From: SABI01 sp963678555
GTDB lineage: Bacteria; Spirochaetota; Spirochaetia; Sphaerochaetales; Sphaerochaetaceae
Assembly (NCBI GenBank): GCA_963678555.2
Contig: CAXXJA010000002.1
Coordinates: 806,001 to 870,000 of the forward strand
Length of the DNA stretch: 64,000 bases
Reading direction: 5' to 3'
Positions 17,874 to 29,381 of the stretch are shown here, piece after piece. The notes below the pieces were generated by a model that saw only the letters and a list, made by a program, of their open reading frames with translations, had not been told where the DNA came from and made no database searches. Within the stretch, counting starts at the first letter, position 1, and every line of letters begins with the position of its first letter. Position numbers and translations under genes: made by a program.

Positions 17874-20329
17874 GTGATGAGTCTTCCATCCGCCTCATCC
17901 TCACCTGTGGTGAGAAAATCGCGATGGATTCTCATGGAAGAGAGGACCTTGAATTTGTCAGAATGCTCGGGAAAGAGAGCCTTCACAGGGTTCTTCTGTC
18001 CTTTGACGTAGACACTGAAGCTCTCCCTGTTTCCCACCGATATCCGGCTTACCGTGATATCCTTCGAGCATGACCGGGAGAGTTCTCTCAGACGGTTACT
18101 GTAGATTTCCTCCTGTACCTGCTCAATCGTGTACATGGCTCCTGTGTGGTATTTGCTAAGTGTCGTACGTCTGTCTTGAGGAAGGACAACGATCTGTCTG
18201 AAGAGGAAACCCTCCGGACTGAACCGGTTCAGATCTTCCAGAACCTTCTGAGTGTCCCACTGTTGCGGTCCGTGAGCAAGAATACCGAGCACTTCGCTCT
18301 GACCGCTCACTCCCGTTGACAACGGGTGGACGAACTCCATCCTCGGTTTCGGGTTGAACCCTTCCGTAAAGGCAACAGGTATTCCTGCCCTCTGGAAGGT
18401 CTGCTCCATCGCTCTCATGGTGGAGATGTGGGAGAGGAAGACTGCTCTCCCCTTTTTCTCATAAAAGAAGACAACTGAGGAGATACTCTCAGTGATTAAG
18501 GAAGGAGGAGGGAGCCTGTCGGAGTCCGCAATGGTTTCGGGATTATCTGAAGCTCTCACGACCGGGGACTGAGGGGTACAGGAACCACAGGGGGTCGCAC
18601 AATCCGCCAGACACGGTGGAGTCAGCTCCCCGTTCTGTGAACGCAGCCACTCCTGCCGGAGGAAGGTCTTTGAGACCTTCAGGCTTACCGAATCCCAGGG
18701 GAGAGGAGCATCAAGGTCATAAGGGGAATACAGGATAGATTCAACATCTATCCCTGCCTCCTGTATCGCTTCCAGCCACAGGTCTTTGTTGAAATGTTCC
18801 TGCCAGGCATCAAGACGGCATCCGGCTTCATACGCGTAGCGTATCATATCTGAGACACTACGGTCTCCACGAGATATGATACCCTCGACATAGGAGACCA
18901 TAGGGTTGTGAAAGGAGACCTTAGCCCCCTTGATGGTATTCTGTATCGATCGTTTGATGGCAAGTAGATGCTCATAAGAGGTCTCGAGGTTCAGCTGGGC
19001 AGCCCACTGATAGGGAGTATGTGCCTTGGGTATGAAGGTCCCGATATTGATGTTCATTCCTATCCGCGTCTGTTCTCTGACCCGGGCCAGGAAATCAACG
19101 ATGGCAGGCCCTTCTATGGCAGGATCGGTGCCGGGAAGGCCTACCATGAAATAGAACTTCGCCAGTTTCCAACCGCGCTTCTTTGCCTCCTGAATAATCT
19201 CAATGACCGATTCAACCGAGACTTCCTTGTTGACAGACCGTTGCCACTGACTCAGTGGAGTCTCAATGGCAAAGGTCAGCCCGCTCTTACGCACCTCATT
19301 CAGACTCTCGAGTATCGAAAGGTTGAAAGTACTCACTTTGAGCGAGGGAAGAGAGAAGGAAACATGATGGGAGGAAAAATCTCTGTTGAGTTCATGGATC
19401 ATTTCCTGAAGCTGAGGATGGTCCCCGCTTGAAAGCGAAGAGAGGGTAACCTCCCGATACCCGAAGCGTTCAACCTGCTGGCGAGCCTCACGGTATACTG
19501 TTGCAAGCTCCTTCTGCCTGTACGGTTTGTAAAACTGACCTGCATGACAGAATCTGCACCCGTTGGGACACCCGCGCATAATCTCGACCACACCGTGATC
19601 CTGTGCAACCCGGAAGGCCGGCATGACATAATGATCGAACAGGACGTGCTCGTCATTGCCGAAGTTCTCATCTATCGCCCGGTATGCCCGTTTCGTACGT
19701 TCACTCCACACCATCGGGAAACTCTGTTCTATCTGTTCGGTGATGAACTGCCTCGAAGCTCCCTCCCTCTTCAGTCTTTGAATGAGTCTGATGATGTCGG
19801 CCTGTCCGTTCTCGGCTTCTCCGATGTAGACAAAATCAAGAAACGGTGCGAAGGGAAGCGGATTTGTGATTGCCGGCCCTCCTGCGATGACAAAGGGATC
19901 ATCATCTCCGCGATCCCTGCTTAACAGCGGGATCCCGCCGAGATCGAGAATCTGAAGAATATTGGTGGCTGCAAGTTCATAGCCGATGGAAATTCCCAAT
20001 ACATCAAGGGAGCGAAGCGGAATTCCGTGGTAGAGAGTCGTAAGAGGGATATCATGTTCGCGAAGGAGCGCCTCGAAATCAGGAGCGACGGCAAACACGT
20101 GGTCACAGACAACTCCTTCGATATTCTGAAGGAGATTGTACAGTATCCTGACGGCATTGTTCGACATCCCTATCTCATACAGATCGGGAAAACAGATTCC
20201 TGCTGTGAAAGATGCGTCGGTGACTTCTGGCTGAGTACCGTAGCGGTATTCTCCTGCAGTATAGCGGGCAGGCTGTTCGACAGTGAGAAGAACGTTTCCC
20301 AGTTCCTGTACAATATCTATCGTATCCAA
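17843..20329 (-). CDS. B12-binding-like radical SAM protein fused to DUF2344 domain
   Basis: An 828-residue fusion. The N-terminal 200 residues resemble a B12-binding-like domain (LPDLYEIGMSN, then AGGPAITNP). The radical SAM core starts at the cluster motif CPNGCRFCHAGQFYKPYRQK (CxxxCxxC plus the extended tail of the TIGR03960 group). From about residue 620 a DUF2344 (TIGR03936) domain follows: HISTMRAMEQTFQRAGIPVAFTEGFNPKP. In many bacteria these two are fused or adjacent and lie next to RNA-processing genes; here RNase P RNA is directly upstream. The reaction is unknown; a role in RNA modification is only suspected from context. Confidence 0.85.
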   Translation of the reverse strand: MDTIDIVQELGNVLLTVEQPARYTAGEYRYGTQPEVTDASFTAGICFPDLYEIGMSNNAVRILYNLLQNIEGVVCDHVFAVAPDFEALLREHDIPLTTLYHGIPLRSLDVLGISIGYELAATNILQILDLGGIPLLSRDRGDDDPFVIAGGPAITNPLPFAPFLDFVYIGEAENGQADIIRLIQRLKREGASRQFITEQIEQSFPMVWSERTKRAYRAIDENFGNDEHVLFDHYVMPAFRVAQDHGVVEIMRGCPNGCRFCHAGQFYKPYRQKELATVYREARQQVERFGYREVTLSSLSSGDHPQLQEMIHELNRDFSSHHVSFSLPSLKVSTFNLSILESLNEVRKSGLTFAIETPLSQWQRSVNKEVSVESVIEIIQEAKKRGWKLAKFYFMVGLPGTDPAIEGPAIVDFLARVREQTRIGMNINIGTFIPKAHTPYQWAAQLNLETSYEHLLAIKRSIQNTIKGAKVSFHNPMVSYVEGIISRGDRSVSDMIRYAYEAGCRLDAWQEHFNKDLWLEAIQEAGIDVESILYSPYDLDAPLPWDSVSLKVSKTFLRQEWLRSQNGELTPPCLADCATPCGSCTPQSPVVRASDNPETIADSDRLPPPSLITESISSVVFFYEKKGRAVFLSHISTMRAMEQTFQRAGIPVAFTEGFNPKPRMEFVHPLSTGVSGQSEVLGILAHGPQQWDTQKVLEDLNRFSPEGFLFRQIVVLPQDRRTTLSKYHTGAMYTIEQVQEEIYSNRLRELSRSCSKDITVSRISVGNRESFSVYVKGQKNPVKALFPEHSDKFKVLSSMRIHRDFLTTGEDEADGRLITYEELLSAWQ

Positions 20330-20353
20330 TGATTTCTCCGATGGGGGTGGGTA

Positions 20354-20701
20354 AAAAAATGGTGGACCATAAGCCGGGTTCTGTGTTATGCAGTCATCTA
20401 TCTAGGCATACCGTTACCGGTATGCTCAAGCGATCTACCCGCAGGAAATGGACGGACAGCCCTCCTGCATACTTGATCTTGCTCCTGATGAGGTTTACCC
20501 TGCCGACCCTGTTGCCAGGATTCGCGGTGAGCTCTTACCTCGCCTTTTCACCCTTACCTCTCCCCATAGGGGAAAGGCGGTATATTTTCTGCGGCACTTT
20601 CTATAGCCTTACGGCTCCCGGGTGTTACCCGGCATCATGTCCTATGGAGCCCGGACTTTCCTCCCGAAGGATTTCTCCTCCCGGCGACTGCATGGTCCAC
20701 C
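20354..20701 (-). ncRNA. rnpB: RNase P RNA
   Basis: Catalytic RNA that matures tRNA 5' ends. Read on the minus strand, the 5' end (20701) gives GGTGGACCAT and the 3' end (20370-20361) gives ATGGTCCACC, a 10-bp P1 helix. Near the 5' end is GGAGGAAAGTCCGGGCTCC, and near the 3' end CAGAACCCGGCTTA, both universal bacterial P RNA core elements. The mature length is about 341 nt. Seven T residues follow P1 directly (20359-20353), so P1 plus the T-run can act as terminator. The + strand open frame across it is a shadow. Confidence 0.95.
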
Positions 20702-20772
20702 AGAGAATAATCAACATATCGCGGCAGACACGATCCTGATGAAAGTTCTATGGTATCTGGTGATACGGGGAA

Positions 20773-21579
20773 CTAATCAAGTAGATCGCTGAATTCATCA
20801 CCATCAATGAAATCAGTAAGTCCACCCTCTTCAATCTCCACGTCTCCGCTTGAAGCGGCAACTCCGATATCCTCAACCTCTTCATAGAAGAGCACGCGGG
20901 AGCAGTAGGGACAGAACTTGAATTCCTCATTCTTTCGTACGTCATTGACGAACTGAACGGGAAGGGTCATATGGCAGCCCTGGCAGACAATTCCGTGAAT
21001 CGGGACAATACCGATACCGGCCTTGTTCTTGATGATACGCTCAAACTTGAAGAGAATACTCTCGTCAATTCCGGGAGTAAGGGTGCTCTCCTGTGCGGAC
21101 AAGTCTGCGATCTGAGCTTCCTTGACAGCCAGCAGTTCGTCTTTCTTCTTCATCTCATTCTGAACTTCTTCTTCCTGAATCTCCATGAGCTGCTCATGTT
21201 CTTCAAGCTGTTCCTGAAGCTCACCGAGATACTTCTCCTTGGCGAGGAGGGACTTCCTGAAAGACTGTTCCTTCAGAGATGCATCAGCGATCTCCTTCTC
21301 AAGAGCCTCGTATTCCCTCTGAGTGGAAATCACTTCCATCTGCTTTTCATAGTTCTCGCGTTCGACTTCAGCTTCATCAAGAGAAACTCTCAGATTCTTC
21401 AGCTCTTCGCTGGTCTTCTGGATCTTCTCGTGCTTTTCGATGTAGAGCTTCTTTCCACGGTTCAGCAACTCTTCTTTTGTTTCGAGTGTCCGAGGGATCT
21501 CGATGATCTCCTCCATGATGCTGAACTTCTTTGCAAGAATATCCTGAAGGTCTCTCAGCTTATCGTATATGTCATGCAT
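20773..21579 (-). CDS. Coiled-coil protein with C4 zinc ribbon (DUF164 family)
   Basis: The 268-residue protein begins with a long alpha-helical coiled coil (about residues 1-170, rich in Glu, Lys and Leu). It ends in a four-Cys zinc ribbon: CQGCHMTLP followed by CPYCSRVL. An acidic tail closes it. This matches the DUF164/zf-RING_7 family, whose members in other bacteria act in flagellar or translation-linked roles; no function is certain here. AGGAG lies upstream of the ATG. It follows rpoD by 21 bases on the same strand, an arrangement I recall as conserved in treponemes. Confidence 0.82.
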   Translation of the reverse strand: MHDIYDKLRDLQDILAKKFSIMEEIIEIPRTLETKEELLNRGKKLYIEKHEKIQKTSEELKNLRVSLDEAEVERENYEKQMEVISTQREYEALEKEIADASLKEQSFRKSLLAKEKYLGELQEQLEEHEQLMEIQEEEVQNEMKKKDELLAVKEAQIADLSAQESTLTPGIDESILFKFERIIKNKAGIGIVPIHGIVCQGCHMTLPVQFVNDVRKNEEFKFCPYCSRVLFYEEVEDIGVAASSGDVEIEEGGLTDFIDGDEFSDLLD

Positions 21580-21600
21580 ACTGTTCTCCTGATCTGGCTA

Positions 21601-23430
<1,830 letters not shown>

Positions 23431-23510
23431 GGCTTTTCTTCTTCCATCCACACAGTAAACTTCAATGCACCGACACCGGCCTGTCACTCAGTTGCTCAAT
23501 CGGTAGACCC

Positions 23511-25313
23511 TCACTGAATGCTCTTTCGTATAAGGACTGCAATATCTTCATCAATTCCTTTCTTATCATACAACAGCTGAGAGATATCCTGCTCACTTGA
23601 CCCTTCCCGTGCAGCAATAGCAATCAGATGTTCTATCTTCTTCTGTTCTCTCTTCAATGTACGAAGAGTGATACGATTCATCAACTCATCTGCGGATTTT
23701 TCTGCCTGCGTGGAAAATTCATCATGAACAAAACTCGAGAGAACCAGTTTTTTCAGGTGCGGGTCCTCTATGTTGGACAGCATCAGTTCATCACTTGAAA
23801 ACGTACCATCTCTCATACTGTTCTCGAGAAGTGTATACAGCGTTACAGCGCGAGAATCCTGAAGGCTTGCAATCGGAACCCTGTTTCGCACCCGTGCAAA
23901 CAGGTCCCTGTTATTCATGATGATCAGCATGAGATAGAGATCTACAGGGACATGCGTAACATTGATGTCCTTCGGCATCTCCTTTTGAGCTGTCTGTTCC
24001 CTCTCTCCTTTCATTCCATAGGTATTGCGGCTCTCCTGATTGAAGTCGTGCAGCAGTGCAGATTCATCAAGCTGAAGATGACGCGAAAGTTCGTGCAGAT
24101 ACGTCTGCCGAACAATATGTGAGTCAACGGCCTGTAAATATGGTGTAAGCTCCTGTAATATCTGCAACTTCCCCGTAGCCTTATTGCTATCATACACTAG
24201 TTTAGCTGAATGTACAAGATAATCGAACCCGGCAACAACAGTGGAGGCTGTACGGGAAAGCGATTCAATTCCGAAGCGGGAGAGGAATTCATCCGGGTCC
24301 TTCGCTCCTGTCAGAGTGATCACCGAACCCTCGAGCCCTACCTGCTCACAGGTGATCAGGGCTTTTTTCGTCGCTTCCTTTCCAGCACTGTCCGTGTCGA
24401 AGAGCGTATGGACACTGGAGGCATACCGCTTCAGCAGTCGAGCCTGCTCATGAGTGAAACTCGTTCCCATCGGAGCACACGCGTTTCCCTTTCCACTTCT
24501 GTAAAGCGCAATCACATCGAAATACCCTTCACAGAGGATGACACTTCCCTCAGTCTTGATGGAAGAGAGCGCCTCGTGAAGACCGTACATTACTTCCCGC
24601 TTTTTAAATATCGGGATCTCGGGGGTGTTGATGTACTTGGCCTTACTCGTACCGCTGATATCTCTTCCGCCGAAGGCGACTACATCCCCTTTCCACGATC
24701 TGATCGGGAAGATGATGCGATCCCGGAACAGGGGGTAGAAGGTGCCGTTACGAGTGAACAGTCCTGAGTTCCTCAGAAGTGTGTCGCTGTAGTTTTTCCT
24801 GCTGAGAAAGGAGTAGAGCCAGGAAGGATCAGCCGGAGCGTATCCGATCTGAAAGTGCTCCGCCGTCTGCTCGTCTATACCTCGTTCCAGGAGGTACTCA
24901 CGGGCGGTTTCTGACTGGGGACCTTCGGTGAGAATGTAATGGAAACTGGAAGCGAGTTTCGTATACAGGTCGCCAAGTACTTCACGTTCGTTACGTTTTC
25001 TCTTCTCCTGCAGATTCTCCTCTTCCACCTGTATCCCGACTGATTCAGCGAGTGCCTTGACCGTTTCAGGAAAGGTCAGATGTTCCATCTCCATATAGAA
25101 ATCAAAGAGACTGCCGCTCTTTCCGCAGCCGAAACAGTGGAAGAAGCCCTTGTCAGGAAGGACAGAAAAGGAAGGAGTCTTCTCCTCATGAAACGGACAC
25201 AGCCCCCAATACCTGTCACCCTTACGGTTGAGCGTCAGATAACGGGATACCAGTTCGACGATGGAGAGACGGGCTTTAATGTCTTCAAGTACATTCTGAG
25301 ATATTTTTGCCAT
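23511..25313 (-). CDS. dnaG: DNA primase
   Basis: Synthesises RNA primers at the replication fork. A CHC2 zinc finger lies near residues 39-63 (CPFHEEKTPSF ... FHCFGCG). The TOPRIM catalytic part shows LCEGYFDVIAL and LFDTDSAGKEA with the metal-binding acidic residues. The C-terminal helicase-binding domain is divergent, as usual. Length 600 aa is normal. The start at 25313 gives MAKISQNVLEDIKARLSIVELV, the expected N-terminus in shortened form. Co-directional with rpoD. Confidence 0.96.
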   Translation of the reverse strand: MAKISQNVLEDIKARLSIVELVSRYLTLNRKGDRYWGLCPFHEEKTPSFSVLPDKGFFHCFGCGKSGSLFDFYMEMEHLTFPETVKALAESVGIQVEEENLQEKRKRNEREVLGDLYTKLASSFHYILTEGPQSETAREYLLERGIDEQTAEHFQIGYAPADPSWLYSFLSRKNYSDTLLRNSGLFTRNGTFYPLFRDRIIFPIRSWKGDVVAFGGRDISGTSKAKYINTPEIPIFKKREVMYGLHEALSSIKTEGSVILCEGYFDVIALYRSGKGNACAPMGTSFTHEQARLLKRYASSVHTLFDTDSAGKEATKKALITCEQVGLEGSVITLTGAKDPDEFLSRFGIESLSRTASTVVAGFDYLVHSAKLVYDSNKATGKLQILQELTPYLQAVDSHIVRQTYLHELSRHLQLDESALLHDFNQESRNTYGMKGEREQTAQKEMPKDINVTHVPVDLYLMLIIMNNRDLFARVRNRVPIASLQDSRAVTLYTLLENSMRDGTFSSDELMLSNIEDPHLKKLVLSSFVHDEFSTQAEKSADELMNRITLRTLKREQKKIEHLIAIAAREGSSEQDISQLLYDKKGIDEDIAVLIRKSIQ

Positions 25314-25346
25314 ATACTCTTTTATTCACTCAATCCTTTTTCTGCA

Positions 25347-25814
25347 TCAGATATCATTGAGAATTCTATTGATTTCTTCACGCGTCACCGGCGGATGCTT
25401 GGTGCGCAGGGCAAGAGCCTCCTGAATCTCCTCCTTCGTATGCAGGATACCCTGCCCTATTCCGGGACACCAGGCCTTCTCCTCTTCCCAGTCTGCCGGA
25501 CCTTCCAGAATATGAGCCCAGAACGGATAGGTAGAACACTGTATGGGTCGATGGTCATAGATACCGCATCCGTTCGGGGTGAGAAAGATACAGTCATTCT
25601 GAGGCGTCTCTTTCAACGAGAAATGGGTGACATCGCCCATGGGTACAGGAATGCAGTACTGGTCAAGACACTCAGCAAGACTCAGGCCTGTACCCTGTGA
25701 TATCCGCCTGAGATCATACAGGGAAAGAAACACATACCCCGGTTCCACTGAACAGCAGTACCGGCAGCCGGGTATACAGGAGAAGGTGAGACCATGTTCA
25801 TACCAGCAATCCAC
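25347..25814 (-). CDS. YkgJ-family cysteine-cluster protein
   Basis: A 155-residue protein of the CxxxCxxCC family (UPF0153/YkgJ), proposed to bind zinc or an iron-sulfur cluster. The clusters are CIPGCRYCC near residue 13 and NGCGIYDHRPIQCSTYPFW near residue 80. The start is GTG at 25814 with AAGGA seven bases upstream. It lies just beyond the terminator of the tRNA pair and 33 bases ahead of dnaG on the same strand. No specific role is known. Confidence 0.8.
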   Translation of the reverse strand: MDCWYEHGLTFSCIPGCRYCCSVEPGYVFLSLYDLRRISQGTGLSLAECLDQYCIPVPMGDVTHFSLKETPQNDCIFLTPNGCGIYDHRPIQCSTYPFWAHILEGPADWEEEKAWCPGIGQGILHTKEEIQEALALRTKHPPVTREEINRILNDI

Positions 25815-25841
25815 TATGCAGTCCTTGTAGAGTCAGAGCAA

Positions 25842-25869
25842 TAAAAAGAGGGTCCTCGTCTGAGGACCC
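25842..25869 (-). terminator. Intrinsic terminator of the tRNA-Thr/tRNA-Tyr unit
   Basis: On the minus strand GGGTCCTC-AGAC-GAGGACCC forms a perfect 8-bp stem followed by TCTTTTT. It lies seven bases past the tRNA-Tyr 3' end. Confidence 0.88.
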
Positions 25870-25875
25870 GTCAAT

Positions 25876-25957
25876 TGGGGAGAGAAGGATTCGAACCTTC
25901 GAAGGTGTAACCAACAGATTTACAGTCTGCCCCCTTTGGCCGCTCGGGAACCTCCCC
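25876..25957 (-). tRNA. tRNA-Tyr (GTA)
   Basis: An 82-nt class II tRNA. The acceptor 5' strand is GGGGAGG and pairs with TCTCCCC before discriminator A. The anticodon loop CTGTAAA gives GTA. The long variable arm is as expected for bacterial tRNA-Tyr, and the T loop reads TTCGAAT. The 3' CCA is not encoded, so the cell needs the CCA-adding activity (compare the pcnB-like gene at 47864). Confidence 0.95.
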
Positions 25958-26004
25958 GTTTCTTACTAAGCAAGAGCCTAATGAAAACTCCCAACTTAGT
26001 CAAT

Positions 26005-26078
26005 AGCCACCTGTCAGATTCGAACTGACGACCCCGAGATTACAAGTCACGTGCTCTGGCCAGCTGAGCTAAGGTGGC
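26005..26078 (-). tRNA. tRNA-Thr (TGT)
   Basis: A 74-nt tRNA beginning GCCACCT and ending AGGTGGC plus discriminator T. The anticodon loop CTTGTAA gives TGT. The D arm GCTC...GAGC and T loop TTCGAAT are standard. One U-U mismatch sits in the middle of the anticodon stem. CCA is not encoded. It is transcribed first in the Thr-Tyr unit. Confidence 0.93.
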
Positions 26079-26128
26079 GTTAACGAGGTGAACTATACGA
26101 AAAACCCCGCTTGTATGTCAACCTACTA

Positions 26129-27037
26129 TCAATATTCTTCCAACAAATTTTCTATCTTCTCGATAGTCCGTTCGTCGGCACGGGAATGGACCGGCCATAC
26201 ACTATACTTGTTCTTAGCATACATAAGCAGCATAGCCGCTTCCTGCCTGTCACTCATGTTATTGAGTGCAACCGAAGAGTAATGAGGAACATGTGATACC
26301 CCGTAGGCACCCTCATAATAGAAATGCTTTTCGAAGGTGTCACTCTCCTTCTTCCAGTCCTTTTCAAATCCCTTGATCTTGCTTGTTCTCTTTGAGGCAC
26401 TCCAGTCCCGCTTGTAGAGCATTTCTGCCAGGGCTTTGTAGTGACCGTGGTAGAGCTTATCCTCCGGGATCGTATCGATCGCCTTGCGGGCCATACTGAT
26501 TGCGATATCCAGGTCTCCATAGCTCAACGGCCATCCGGGAAGTTTGAAATAGAGCTGACCGATAACGTACCACCCGATGGTCTTATCAAGCACGCCCAGA
26601 TCATTGACGACGTAGCTGATCGTATCCTTGATCGGGTTCGCCTTTCCCAGTGCATTAAGAGGGCCTTTCGTCTCTCCCCACCTGCCGATATTACTGGCCT
26701 TCCAGATATAGGCATCGGCATTCTCCGAGAGTGATAGAGAGGTATCGGCATACTTTTCACCTGCTTCGAACAGTGCGAACAGCTCATCATCACTCGCACC
26801 AAGCTCTTCAAGCTCATCTGCCTGATGAAGCACTACCTTGGAAAGTCTCCAGTACAGTTCACTCTGCTCAACAGGATCCTGTGTCTCCTTGAGTGCTTTT
26901 TCGATTGCGGCCTGTTCCTCGTCAAGACGGTCGTACATATCAAGAAGGTCGATCTCTTTAAGAGTATCAGCAAATGAGGCCCATAGAGGGATAGATACAA
27001 TCAGAGCTATAGCAAGAACACCTATCAATTTTTTCAT
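26129..27037 (-). CDS. Secreted TPR-like protein
   Basis: About 302 residues from ATG 27037, which has GAGGAG seven bases upstream; the open frame extends 12 codons further without a ribosome site. A signal peptide covers residues 1-22 (VLAIALIVSIPLWASFA). The mature part is all-helical with repeated pair-of-helix units (YWRLSKVVLHQADELEE, ALFEAGEKYADTSL, AISMARKAID), which looks like degenerate TPR. It is probably periplasmic. Spirochaetes carry similar small periplasmic TPR proteins, but no specific function can be assigned. Confidence 0.7.
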   Translation of the reverse strand: MKKLIGVLAIALIVSIPLWASFADTLKEIDLLDMYDRLDEEQAAIEKALKETQDPVEQSELYWRLSKVVLHQADELEELGASDDELFALFEAGEKYADTSLSLSENADAYIWKASNIGRWGETKGPLNALGKANPIKDTISYVVNDLGVLDKTIGWYVIGQLYFKLPGWPLSYGDLDIAISMARKAIDTIPEDKLYHGHYKALAEMLYKRDWSASKRTSKIKGFEKDWKKESDTFEKHFYYEGAYGVSHVPHYSSVALNNMSDRQEAAMLLMYAKNKYSVWPVHSRADERTIEKIENLLEEY

Positions 27038-27150
27038 ACGTAACTCCTCGGCAGGTTTTTCTGTATAGTACAACAGTTGAAGAATAAGTCAATACGGGAG
27101 TGAGAAAAAGGTCCTGAACTACGGTGAGAATTGTGTGAGGATGCAGTGTA

Positions 27151-27522
27151 TCAGGTTCCCGAGAGGTCGGGTCTGAGTGCTGTGGTAGCTCCATGGTAGA
27201 GTGCACGCGGAGCACCGAGAGATGATTCCCGGTAGAGATGAAGCATCACGCGCACGGTGCGCTCGGGCATTCCTTCAATCTCGGGTTCCTGTGAGCAGAA
27301 CAGCGGTATGGACCCCTCCCCCGTCGCCTTCCTGAATGCTGTGGCAGGGTTCAGGCTCGTCAGATCCCGTGTTACGGAGAACTGTATCGAAACCACCGAT
27401 TCGGATGCGATGCCGTTCATCTCGAACAGTTCTTTCATCAGAGCTCCGACCTTCTCCTGCATCTCCTGAGGAGTGTCCATGTGAAGCTGAGTAGCTCCTC
27501 TCAGTGCATACAATCTTTCCAT
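27151..27522 (-). CDS. aroH: Chorismate mutase, AroH type
   Basis: Converts chorismate to prephenate for Phe/Tyr synthesis. The 123 residues match the small Bacillus AroH trimeric fold: LRGATQLHMDT at the N-terminus, TRDLTSLNPATAFRK with the active-site Arg region, ERTVRVMLH containing the second Arg, and the C-terminal YHGATTALRPDLS (compare YLEKAVVLRPDLS). Weakly coupled to the membrane-protein gene upstream, 27 bases away. The aroB gene elsewhere in the window belongs to the same pathway. Confidence 0.88.
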   Translation of the reverse strand: MERLYALRGATQLHMDTPQEMQEKVGALMKELFEMNGIASESVVSIQFSVTRDLTSLNPATAFRKATGEGSIPLFCSQEPEIEGMPERTVRVMLHLYRESSLGAPRALYHGATTALRPDLSGT

Positions 27523-27549
27523 ACCGTCACCGCTACCTTCACCCCTGAC

Positions 27550-27897
27550 CTAGAGGATTCCTATCGTCATTCCGCGTGCAGACAGCGAAAAGAGCACCTG
27601 CACGAGAACGAGCATAAAGGAACAGATGATCATGTGCAAGACCGTTTTTATGAACTTCCATGCAAGAAGCATTCCATCCTTGATGAGAATAAGGATCAGA
27701 AGAGTCAGAAGATACCCGCCGTACAGGATTCCGGCAGAGGAAAGGAGTGTGAGAAGTGTCGTAGTGAATGAGAGGAAGAGCTCGGTCGTACGAAGGAAGA
27801 GGTTCAACGAGTAGACACCGGCCGTAAAAAGAACAACCAGCATATAGTACGAGTAGAGTTTTTCACTGTATGCGTATAATCTTCTTGTCCGTATCAT
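27550..27897 (-). CDS. Small hypothetical membrane protein
   Basis: A 115-residue protein with a basic N-terminus (RTRRLYAYSEK) and about three hydrophobic helices (YYMLVVLFTAGVYSL, ILYGGYLLTLLILIL, MIICSFMLVLVQVL). I recognise no family. It is on the same strand as aroH and probably co-transcribed with it. The GC content and codon use resemble the neighbours. Confidence 0.5.
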   Translation of the reverse strand: MIRTRRLYAYSEKLYSYYMLVVLFTAGVYSLNLFLRTTELFLSFTTTLLTLLSSAGILYGGYLLTLLILILIKDGMLLAWKFIKTVLHMIICSFMLVLVQVLFSLSARGMTIGIL

Positions 27898-28033
27898 CTA
27901 CTATAGTATATCATACATCACGAGAACAGAGACATCACTGCAGAGGCAATTTCTGCAGACTTTGTTACACGGTTCTGCCGTGAATCATCACACCGTGTCA
28001 TGCAGCTATGATGCGAATAAGGAAGGTATCACC

Positions 28034-29350
28034 TTGAAACACTCATCAGACACATTGAAGAAGTACGGAATATGTCCGCCGGACATGCTTATTCCGAACC
28101 CGAACATCGACCTGAACAGATGGGCAGTGGTTGCGTGCGACCAATATACCTCCCAGCCTGAATACTGGGAGAAAGTCGCCAGTGTAGCCGGTGATGAGCC
28201 ATCGACGCTTCATCTGATCTATCCGGAGGTCTTTCTTGAAGAAGAATCTCCCGAAATCCGCATCGAATCTATCAATACTACTATGAAGAAGTACCTTTCT
28301 GAGGGAGTCTTCGACGAGTATCCCGAGACATTCTTCCTGGTGCACCGAACGACGGCACAAGGCGCTCAGAGATGGGGACTCATCGCAGCGCTCGATCTGG
28401 AACACTACAGCTATGCGAAGGACTCAAGAACCTGGGTACGTGCGACCGAAGGAACTATCGAGTCCCGCATCCCCCCGCGCAAACTCATCCGCAAGGATGC
28501 ACCCCTGGAACTGCCCCATATCCTTGTACTCCTCAGTGATGAGGAGAGAAGTATCATCGAACCGTTCACCGGGATGACAGATCAACTCAAGAAGGTGTAT
28601 GACACCGACCTCATGCTTGGAGGCGGTCATATAACGGGCTATGCGATCAGTTCAGACGAACACCTTGAGCGTATCGCATCCGCCTTAGAACAGCTGTTCC
28701 TGAAGGCGGACAGCAGCAATCCGCTGATCTACGCGATGGGAGACGGAAACCATTCACTGGCCACAGCGAAGTCGTGCTGGGAGGATCTCAAACAGGAACT
28801 CAGTGCAGAGGAACAGGAGGGACACCCTGCCCGCTATGCACTGGTTGAACTGGAGAATATCTTTGATGAGGGACTAACCTTCGAACCTATCCACCGCGTG
28901 CTGTTCAATACTGATGAAAAGAAGTTCGTGACGATCCTGTCGAAGTACTGTGAATCATACACTCAGGAACGCTTTGCAGATGTTTCATCACTGATGGAGG
29001 CGATTGAATCGAGGAAGGATGGACAGACCTTCGGCTATGCCGATGCATCGGGACTCTCCCTGTTCATCCTTCAGGGTGCGCAGGCTTCGATCGCGGCGGG
29101 GACCCTTCAGCTTCTGATCGATGATATCACACACGACGGCACGGCAGGTGTAGACTATATCCATGGTGAAGACGTCACCGAAGAACTCGGGAGCAGGGAA
29201 GGAAATATCGGTCTGTTCCTTCCGGCAATCGAAAAGGGTACCTTCTTCGATTCCATCATACAGGATGGCGCATTACCGAGGAAAACGTTCAGTATGGGTG
29301 AAGCAGACGAGAAGCGGTACTACATGGAAGCACGGAAAATCACGCTCTGA
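28034..29350 (+). CDS. DUF1015 family protein
   Basis: About 438 residues. I start it at TTG 28034 because GGAAGG sits seven bases upstream and the N-terminus then reads MKHSSDTLKKYGI; the open frame extends to 27962 without a ribosome site. Family words of DUF1015 are visible: PNPNIDLNRWAVVACDQYTSQPEYW, LVHRTTAQG and YAMGDGNHSLATAK (each well known in the family). The family has no settled biochemical function. A strong terminator follows 30 bases after the stop, so it appears monocistronic. Confidence 0.8.
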   Translation: MKHSSDTLKKYGICPPDMLIPNPNIDLNRWAVVACDQYTSQPEYWEKVASVAGDEPSTLHLIYPEVFLEEESPEIRIESINTTMKKYLSEGVFDEYPETFFLVHRTTAQGAQRWGLIAALDLEHYSYAKDSRTWVRATEGTIESRIPPRKLIRKDAPLELPHILVLLSDEERSIIEPFTGMTDQLKKVYDTDLMLGGGHITGYAISSDEHLERIASALEQLFLKADSSNPLIYAMGDGNHSLATAKSCWEDLKQELSAEEQEGHPARYALVELENIFDEGLTFEPIHRVLFNTDEKKFVTILSKYCESYTQERFADVSSLMEAIESRKDGQTFGYADASGLSLFILQGAQASIAAGTLQLLIDDITHDGTAGVDYIHGEDVTEELGSREGNIGLFLPAIEKGTFFDSIIQDGALPRKTFSMGEADEKRYYMEARKITL

Positions 29351-29381
29351 GAAACCTGCAGTATGCACTGACAAAACACTG

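Noticed and set aside
20329..20739. 136-codon frame on the + strand
   Set aside because: It covers the RNase P RNA and is not a gene.
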